Below, in pieces: positions 6,140 through 10,655 of a DNA stretch of 10,655 bases (the stretch's first letter is position 1; every line of letters starts with the position of its first letter). The notes beneath the pieces were generated by a model. The model was not told the origin of the DNA and ran no database searches. It was given only the letters and a program-made list of their open reading frames with translations. Source of the DNA: Planctomycetota bacterium (GTDB taxonomy: Bacteria; Planctomycetota; Phycisphaerae; FEN-1346; JAACEH01). A program made the position numbers and the translations under genes. Location of the stretch: contig JAFGPY010000170.1 in the NCBI GenBank assembly GCA_016935955.1, forward strand, positions 1-10,655, given 5' to 3'.

Positions 6140-6706
6140 ATGATTATCTTGCTGGGTATTGTTCTGGCCGTTGTGGCGGTGGTCGTCCTTGCGGCGATTT
6201 ACCTCATCGTGGCCTACAACGGACTGGTCCGCCTGCGAAACGCCGTCCAGGAGGCGTGGGCCCAGATCGATGTGCAGTTGAAGCGCCGCTACGACCTCAT
6301 TCCCAACCTGGTCGAAACGGTCAAGGGTTACGCCTCCCACGAGAAGGAGACCTTCGAGCGCGTGATCAAGGCCCGCCAGGCCGGCATCGACGCGTCGAGC
6401 ATCGAGGACCAGGCCGCGGCCGAGAACATGATCACCGGGGCCCTGCGGCGGATCTTCGCCCTCAGCGAAGCCTATCCCGAGCTGAAGGCCAACCAGAACT
6501 TCTTGGCCCTTCAGGAGGAGCTGTCCTCGACCGAGAACAAGATCGGCTTCGCCCGCCAGTACTACAACGACCAGGTGCGCGGCATGAACACACGCGTCGA
6601 GATGTTCCCGACCAACATCATTGCCGGCATGTTCGGCTTCAAGCGCATGAGTTTCTTCGAGCTTGAGGATGGTGCGGCCCGCGAGGCGCCGAAAGTGTCC
6701 TTCTGA
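6140..6706 (+). CDS. lemA: LemA family membrane protein
   Basis: The 188-residue protein has the normal LemA length. A single N-terminal membrane helix (about 2-25) is followed by a cytoplasmic or periplasmic helical bundle with the family blocks YNGLVRLRNAVQEAWAQIDV (26-45), LKRRYDLIPNLVETVKGYA (47-65), SHEKETFERVIKAR (66-79), AYPELKANQNFLALQEEL (111-128), STENKIGFARQYYND (130-144) and FPTNIIAGMFGF (156-167). LemA function is not settled; it is often encoded next to HtpX-like proteases, as here, which points to envelope quality control. ATG 6140 follows AAAGGGG (6127-6133) by six bases. The frame is open upstream to 5912, but that stretch spans the promoter. htpX starts 47 bp downstream, so cotranscription is likely. 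Confidence 0.95.
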   Translation: MIILLGIVLAVVAVVVLAAIYLIVAYNGLVRLRNAVQEAWAQIDVQLKRRYDLIPNLVETVKGYASHEKETFERVIKARQAGIDASSIEDQAAAENMITGALRRIFALSEAYPELKANQNFLALQEELSSTENKIGFARQYYNDQVRGMNTRVEMFPTNIIAGMFGFKRMSFFELEDGAAREAPKVSF

Positions 6707-6753
6707 TCGCCTGTGCCGCCGAACGCGCGGCGCAGCTCTCCAACACGGGTGAC

Positions 6754-7758
6754 ATGGCCAGTTTCGACGATCTGATTCGCGAGAACAAACGCAACACGGT
6801 CCTGCTCTGCATTCTCGTGACGATCGTGCTCTGCGCCCTGGCCTCGGTCATCGCCCTGGTGATCGTCGGTGTGCCCGGCGGGAACGAGGCCGCGGACTTC
6901 GGCGGAGACGTGCCCGTGAACGCCCCGCCGCCGATCAGCTACACGCTGACGATCGCCGTCGTGGCGGCCCTGGCCGTGGCCGGTGTGATGATCCTGTTCA
7001 GCTACTATGGCGGCGCGTCGGCCCTGCTGGCCGTCAGCGGCGCCAAGGAGATCCGCAAGAGCGACGACCCGCAACTTTTCAACGTCGTTGAGGAGATGAC
7101 CATCGCCGGGAATCTGCCGATGCCGCGCATCTTCCTCATCAACGACACGGCGCTGAATGCCTTCGCCACGGGCCGCGACCCGCAGCACGCCGCCGTGGCC
7201 ATCACGCGCGGGCTCCGCGACCGGCTGACCCGTGACGAGTTGCAGGCCGTCATGGCCCACGAGTTGGCGCACGTTCGCAACTACGATATTCGCCTGGCCC
7301 TGTTCGTGGCCGTGCTGGTCGGAGTTATTGTGGTGCTGGCCGACCTGTTTGCTCGATATATGTGGTGGGGAGGTCCGACCCGGCGTCGCAGCAACCGCGA
7401 TGGCGGGGGCGGTGTCGTGCAGTTGGTTCTGCTCGTGGTGGCCCTGGTGCTGATCATTCTGGCCCCGCTGTTCGCCAAACTGATTCAACTTGCCCTGAGC
7501 CGCCAGAGGGAGTATCTTGCCGACGCGACGGCCGCCAGCATGACACGACATCCTGAGGCTCTGGCGTCGGCCCTGGCCAAGCTGGAGGCGGACACGGAGG
7601 TGCTGGAGGCGGCCAATCGCGGGACGGCGCACCTGTACATCGTGAATCCCTTCAAGCCGCACGAGCGCCGCTTCAAGGCCTCCAGCATGTTTCGCACTCA
7701 CCCGGACATTAAGGAACGCATCAGCCGCCTGATGAGCATCGCGCACGGCGGCCGTTAA
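6754..7758 (+). CDS. htpX: HtpX-type M48 family membrane zinc metalloprotease
   Basis: The 334-residue protein has two N-terminal membrane helices (about 15-38 and 62-84) and two more (about 181-201 and 220-244) that split the protease domain, as in HtpX. The zinc motif HELAH is at 169-173 within AVMAHELAHVRNYD, with Glu170 catalytic; the third ligand is Glu253 in SRQREYLADATAA. NDTALNAFATGRDPQHAAVAIT (130-151) is also typical of M48. HtpX relatives degrade damaged membrane proteins at the cytoplasmic face. An extended loop near 40-60 and a Gly/Arg-rich loop at 205-219 lengthen it somewhat over E. coli HtpX. ATG 6754 has only a weak GGGTGA upstream, so translation may lean on lemA. The next gene begins 13 bp after its stop, supporting a lemA-htpX-amidase operon. 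Confidence 0.94.
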   Translation: MASFDDLIRENKRNTVLLCILVTIVLCALASVIALVIVGVPGGNEAADFGGDVPVNAPPPISYTLTIAVVAALAVAGVMILFSYYGGASALLAVSGAKEIRKSDDPQLFNVVEEMTIAGNLPMPRIFLINDTALNAFATGRDPQHAAVAITRGLRDRLTRDELQAVMAHELAHVRNYDIRLALFVAVLVGVIVVLADLFARYMWWGGPTRRRSNRDGGGGVVQLVLLVVALVLIILAPLFAKLIQLALSRQREYLADATAASMTRHPEALASALAKLEADTEVLEAANRGTAHLYIVNPFKPHERRFKASSMFRTHPDIKERISRLMSIAHGGR

Positions 7759-7771
7759 CGAGGGGTCTCGC

Positions 7772-8476
7772 ATGAAGTCAGCCGTACGTTGGATTCCCAT
7801 TGCTGTGCTATCGCTGTTGCTGTGTTGGGGATGCCAGCCGCAGCCTGGGGCGCTGGTTCAGAACGTGCCGCCTCCGCCCGTGGCGCGCAACCACTTGGCC
7901 CCTTTGCCGCAACTGCCCCAGACCCACAAGACGGAATACACGCCGCCCAAGCGTGAAGAGCCGCAGGTCGAGGAGCCCTCGCGGCCGCAGGCTCCCGAGG
8001 CGGCCTGGGTGGCGGCGGCGCCGGGTCGGTGGACGCACATCATCCTGCACCATTCGGCCGACGACGTGGGCGACGCGACGGTGTTCGACCGCATCCACCG
8101 GGCGCGCGGCTGGGACGAGCTAGGCTACCACTTCGTCATCTGCAACAGCCGCAAGGACGGCGTAGTGGAGGTCGGTCCGCGATGGACGAAGCAAAAGCAC
8201 GGAGCCCATTGCCGCGTTGACCCGTCCGACAGCAACTACTGGAACGAGCACGGCATCGGTATCTGCCTGGTCGGCGACCTGGGCAAGCATCCGCCGAGCG
8301 AGAAGCAGTTGGCCAGTGCCGCGCGGCTGATGGCGTGGCTCATGACCCAGAGCAACATTCCCGAGAAGAACGTGCTGGGGCACGGGCAGGTGCCCGGGGC
8401 CAAGACGGCCTGTCCCGGCAAGTACTTTCCTTACGCCGAGTTGATGCGCCGCATCAGGGTCCTGAGGGCAAAATAG
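7772..8476 (+). CDS. Predicted lipoprotein with amidase_2/PGRP-like N-acetylmuramoyl-L-alanine amidase domain (paralogue 1)
   Basis: The 234-residue protein starts with a basic, hydrophobic signal ending in LLLCWGC, so Cys21 is a candidate lipidation site, although Cys/Trp at -3/-2 is not a standard lipobox. A Pro-rich linker (about 22-80) leads to an amidase_2/PGRP-like domain (87-234). By comparison with T7 lysozyme, zinc ligands would be His93 (ILHHSA), His204 (VLGHGQ) and Cys214 (TACPGK). GYHF supplies the conserved Tyr119, and Thr212 occupies the position of the T7 lysozyme catalytic Lys128. GIGICLVGDLG (161-171) is also typical. Such enzymes cleave the bond between MurNAc and L-Ala of peptidoglycan; some PGRP-like domains only bind it. 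ATG 7772 follows GAGGGG (7760-7765) by six bases and lies 13 bp after htpX. A paralogue follows at 8654. Confidence 0.85.
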   Translation: MKSAVRWIPIAVLSLLLCWGCQPQPGALVQNVPPPPVARNHLAPLPQLPQTHKTEYTPPKREEPQVEEPSRPQAPEAAWVAAAPGRWTHIILHHSADDVGDATVFDRIHRARGWDELGYHFVICNSRKDGVVEVGPRWTKQKHGAHCRVDPSDSNYWNEHGIGICLVGDLGKHPPSEKQLASAARLMAWLMTQSNIPEKNVLGHGQVPGAKTACPGKYFPYAELMRRIRVLRAK

Positions 8477-8543
8477 CGGCCAGGGCAGGGCGCCGGCGGG
8501 GACGCCGCGTTGAACACGAAGCGATTCTCTGCGTTTTCGTATA

Positions 8544-8558
8544 AACCGGCGACCGGTT
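8544..8558. repeat. Short inverted repeat between the two amidase genes
   Basis: AACCGG CGA CCGGTT is a perfect 6-bp-arm dyad with a three-base centre. No T-tract follows, so it is not a convincing terminator; an operator or chance is possible. Confidence 0.25.
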
Positions 8559-8585
8559 CCGGCCGATAACAACCCTATTCGAGCC

Positions 8586-8602
8586 GTGGACGATATGTCC
8601 AC
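8586..8602. repeat. 17-bp inverted repeat upstream of second amidase gene
   Basis: GTGGAC GATAT GTCCAC is a perfect 6-bp-arm dyad about 50 bp before the start of the second amidase gene. Its half-site GTCCAC also forms part of the TGTCCAC motif repeated upstream of the sigma factor gene. A shared regulator is conceivable but unproven. Confidence 0.35.
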
Positions 8603-8653
8603 ACTGCGGGGTAAGGGGCTCGAGACGCCATCGCCGCGTGAGGGGTCTTCCCG

Positions 8654-9298
8654 TTGCCTGCCAAACACTGGCACAAACTGGTCGCCATGGCCTTATGTCT
8701 GCTGCTGACTGACTGCGCCCAGAAGACGCAGTTAGTCAAGGACGTGCCCCTGCCGCCGTTCGGCTCCACCAAGCGGCCCGTGCCGACGTCGGCTAGGCAA
8801 CCCGCCAAGCCGCAGCCGTCCGCCAGGAACACTCTGGACGACAGCGAATGGGTGCCGCCCGTCAGCGAGGAGAAATGGCGTTACATCATCGTGCACCATT
8901 CGGCCACCAGACAAGGCGATGCCGAACTGTTCGACAGGATGCACCGCGAGCGCGGCTGGGACGAGTTGGGCTACCACTTCGTCATCGGCAACGGGACCCT
9001 GAGCGGCAACGGGCAGGTGGAAATCGGCTCGCGATGGGAGAAGCAGAAATACGGCGCCCACTGCAAGGTGCGAAACCACCCGGAATACAACCGCATCGGC
9101 ATCGGCATCTGCCTGGTCGGCAACTTCAACGAGGGCAAGCCGTCCGAAGCCCAGATGGAGAGTCTGGCCCAGTTGACCCGCTGGTTGATGTACCGCTACA
9201 AGATTCCTAAGAGCCGTGTCCTCGGCCACGGCATGCTCAAGGCCACGGACTGCCCCGGCAAGAAGTTCGACTACAACGATCTGTACCGTCGTCTGTAG
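8654..9298 (+). CDS. Predicted lipoprotein with amidase_2/PGRP-like amidase domain (paralogue 2)
   Basis: The 214-residue protein is a clear paralogue of the preceding gene product. A hydrophobic signal ends in LLLTDC, with Cys21 the candidate lipidation site (Asp at -1 is unusual). The Pro-rich linker is shorter, and the amidase domain spans 75-214 with predicted zinc ligands His81 (IIVHHSA), His192 (VLGHGM) and Cys200 (TDCPGK), plus Tyr108 in GYHF and Thr198. RERGWDELGYHF and IGIGICLVG are nearly the same as in paralogue 1. The start is TTG 8654: GAGGGG (8640-8645) precedes it, and the leader GAGGGGTCT is shared with paralogue 1 at the same distance from its ATG. ATG 8687 would remove most of the signal sequence. 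It lies 177 bp after paralogue 1, so it may be cotranscribed or separately controlled. The expected role is peptidoglycan amide cleavage or binding at the envelope. Confidence 0.84.
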   Translation: MPAKHWHKLVAMALCLLLTDCAQKTQLVKDVPLPPFGSTKRPVPTSARQPAKPQPSARNTLDDSEWVPPVSEEKWRYIIVHHSATRQGDAELFDRMHRERGWDELGYHFVIGNGTLSGNGQVEIGSRWEKQKYGAHCKVRNHPEYNRIGIGICLVGNFNEGKPSEAQMESLAQLTRWLMYRYKIPKSRVLGHGMLKATDCPGKKFDYNDLYRRL

Positions 9299-9309
9299 CC
9301 GCCCTGGCG

Positions 9310-9334
9310 CCGGCGCGGGGCATCGCGTCGCCGG
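9310..9334. repeat. GC-rich hairpin after second amidase gene
   Basis: CCGGCG (9310-9315) pairs with CGCCGG (9329-9334), and an inner CGCG can pair with CGCG (9324-9327). It starts 12 bases after the amidase stop. The lack of a T-tract downstream on the plus strand makes it at best a weak or Rho-assisted terminator. Confidence 0.3.
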
Positions 9335-9358
9335 GACCTCCTGATTGTGCGAAAGAAT

Positions 9359-9392
9359 CGGCCGCGACACCCGCATGGGGATGCCGCGGCCG
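9359..9392 (-). terminator. Candidate hairpin terminator for the SH3b protein gene
   Basis: CGGCCGCG (9359-9366) pairs with CGCGGCCG (9385-9392), an 8-bp perfect stem, and an inner GCAT GGGG ATGC (9373-9384) can extend it past a bulge. Read on the minus strand, 29 bases after the stop at 9422, it is followed by ATTCTTTCGC, a modest T-rich tail. On the plus strand there is no T-tract. The structure is clear; its function as a terminator is inferred. Confidence 0.42.
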
Positions 9393-9421
9393 CGTTGCTT
9401 CTCCGAGAGGCGAGCGTCGCG

Positions 9422-10642
9422 TTACGGAGCGACGGCAGGCGCCGGCTCGATCCGCTGCACTTCGCAGACGTTCATGTCCAGGTCGACGCGGAACCGCTTG
9501 TCGCCCCAGACGCGGACCTTCCTGCCCAGCAGGGGATCCATCAGCGAGGCATTGCCGTTCAGCAAGCAGACGTAGCCGCCCTGGTCGCCCTCGAGCCGAT
9601 AAGCGTAGGCCATCTTGGCCGTCATCTTCCGCAGCGTCCCTTCGAAATCGTAGCTCGCCGCCATCCGGTCGCTCGCCTTCCCCATCCGCTCGGCCTCTCG
9701 CTGCTCGGCGTTGCGGCGAATCTCATCGAGTTGCTCCTTGAGTTTCTCGTTGTCGCTGTCGAGCTTGGCATTCATGGCTTGAAGCGACTTCTGGAACTCG
9801 ATCGCCGACAGGGACTGCTGGGCGGCGCTCTTGACGTACTGGGTGCTGGCCTTCTCGACGACGTCGTTCAGGGCTGCCTCGACCTCGTCCCATCGCCGCT
9901 CGGCAAGCGGCTTGGCCATTTCGCCCTTCAGCAGGTCTCTGGCCGCCGTCAGGGCGTCGGCCTGCGCATCGATGTGAATCTCCCGCAACTCGACCTTGCT
10001 CGTGTCGATTCGCAGCGTATTGTCCGACGACGTGTCGGTGTTCGTTGTGGTATTTTCCGTCCGCGGCTCGCTCAGGTACTGGCCCTTGACGCAGACCTTG
10101 GCTCCCGACGGCGTGTTGATCTCGTAGAAGCCGTCGTGCTCCCCCTTGATGGTCACCGTCTCATCCAGCGGTAACTGGGCGATGACCGCCCAGGTGCAAT
10201 TGCCGCCGGGGTCCCGGGCGTAGACGCGAGCCGTTGCCGCCGTGACGCGGGCGCCACTCTCGCTTGTCAGAACATCACCCTTCTTGACGAGCGCCACCAC
10301 GCTCTGCGGCGGCTGAATGTATGTCCAACCGCCCGAACTGCCCAGGGCCTGGACTGTCGCTCCGTCCTCGAGCTTCAGCAACTCGTAGTAGTACATTCCC
10401 GGCCCGCCACGGACGTTGACGGCCGTTCCGTTGACAACCATGGGCTTGCCTGCGGCGGGAGCCGCCTCGGTGCCGGCCGGAGCGTCGACGAATCCGGTCC
10501 CCGTCCAGCGTCGTTCGATGGTCGGCGGCTGGCTGGTCTCCGGTTCGCCTGTCTGAGCTTGGCACACACCGACGGTTGCCAGGACAACCACCAGGGTCAA
10601 AAGCATCACTGTGGATCGAGTCATGACTCCAATCCCTTTCAT
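9422..10642 (-). CDS. Exported SH3b-domain protein with coiled coil, function unknown
   Basis: The 406-residue protein begins with a signal peptide (hydrophobic core about 11-25, plausible cleavage after VCQA at 29), so it is probably exported. After a Pro/Ala-rich stretch, residues about 67-130 form an SH3b-like domain (MVVNGTAVNVRGGPGMYYYE, then VQALGSSGGWTYIQPP). Residues 131-192 look like a second, more diverged SH3b domain ending in AKVCVKGQYL. A Thr/Asn-rich linker (196-210) leads to a long helical coiled coil (about 225-322) and a C-terminal beta-rich segment (331-398) with YDFEGTLRKM and LMDPLLGRKVRVWGDKR. Bacterial SH3b domains often bind peptidoglycan, which would suit its amidase-encoding neighbours, but no catalytic domain is seen. 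ATG 10642 has AAGG six bases upstream; ATG 10624 is an alternative with the same signal core. The upstream promoter lies beyond the window. Confidence 0.78.
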   Translation of the reverse strand: MKGIGVMTRSTVMLLTLVVVLATVGVCQAQTGEPETSQPPTIERRWTGTGFVDAPAGTEAAPAAGKPMVVNGTAVNVRGGPGMYYYELLKLEDGATVQALGSSGGWTYIQPPQSVVALVKKGDVLTSESGARVTAATARVYARDPGGNCTWAVIAQLPLDETVTIKGEHDGFYEINTPSGAKVCVKGQYLSEPRTENTTTNTDTSSDNTLRIDTSKVELREIHIDAQADALTAARDLLKGEMAKPLAERRWDEVEAALNDVVEKASTQYVKSAAQQSLSAIEFQKSLQAMNAKLDSDNEKLKEQLDEIRRNAEQREAERMGKASDRMAASYDFEGTLRKMTAKMAYAYRLEGDQGGYVCLLNGNASLMDPLLGRKVRVWGDKRFRVDLDMNVCEVQRIEPAPAVAP

Positions 10643-10655
10643 CGGTCGCCTTGAA

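Noticed and set aside
6562..7800. Long minus-strand open frame opposite htpX
   Set aside because: The His/Gln/Gly-rich translation resembles no protein family; the M48 protease on the plus strand explains the region.
8491..8505. CGGCG-GGGA-CGCCG hairpin after the first amidase gene as a terminator
   Set aside because: The stem is only five base pairs and no T-tract follows, so termination is not supported.
8540..8545. TATAAA as a -10 box for the second amidase gene
   Set aside because: No acceptable -35 hexamer lies 16-18 bp upstream; the nearest TTGAAC is 24 bp away.
9347..10174. Plus-strand open frame opposite the SH3b gene
   Set aside because: Low-complexity Leu/Val/Arg-rich shadow with no start context; the minus-strand frame has a signal peptide and SH3b features.
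1..10655. A mobile element, CRISPR array or defence system
   Set aside because: No transposase, integrase, cas, toxin-antitoxin or regularly spaced repeats were found on either strand.

Overview
This window is high-GC bacterial chromosomal DNA with ten protein-coding genes: nine complete and one cut by the left edge. I see no tRNA, rRNA, insertion sequence, phage gene or CRISPR array. The most diagnostic gene is a sigma-70 family factor carrying extra helix-turn-helix modules ahead of its core regions. Together with the isolated FapA-type DUF342 protein, the LemA/HtpX pair and the peptidoglycan-amidase-like lipoproteins, it suggests Planctomycetota, perhaps Phycisphaerae. That placement rests on remembered family resemblance and is moderately uncertain.

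Layout, left to right. (1) A GH38 alpha-mannosidase-like gene (minus, N-terminal 100 residues only) and a YjbQ-family gene (plus) diverge from a compact two-promoter intergenic region. (2) The sigma factor gene (minus, 1015-2688) probably starts at TTG 2688, not at the far upstream ATG of the open frame. A good Shine-Dalgarno, a consensus-like promoter, a palindrome in the leader and a widely spaced 12-bp inverted repeat lie upstream. (3) A GDT1/TMEM165 cation transporter with an odd Cys/His-rich tail and ruvX form a tightly coupled plus-strand pair. They converge with (4) fapA (minus). (5) From a region shared with fapA, a near-consensus promoter drives lemA, htpX and a lipoprotein with an amidase_2/PGRP-like domain. 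A paralogue of that lipoprotein follows 177 bp later. (6) A minus-strand gene for an exported protein with two SH3b-like segments, a coiled coil and a distinct C-terminal domain converges on them, separated by strong GC hairpins.

Functionally the right third looks like a cell-envelope neighbourhood: a LemA membrane protein, an HtpX-type membrane zinc protease, two predicted zinc amidases of lipoprotein type and an SH3b protein. The left part is housekeeping and regulatory: sigma factor, Mn/Ca exporter-like transporter, Holliday-junction resolvase-like nuclease, YjbQ. Promoters with TTGACA/TATAAT-like hexamers at 16-17 bp spacing are visible in front of five transcription units. No single new defence or mobile system is apparent. 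The most interesting candidates are the multi-HTH sigma factor with its dyad-rich control region, the Cys/His tail of the GDT1 protein and the lemA-htpX-amidase cluster.
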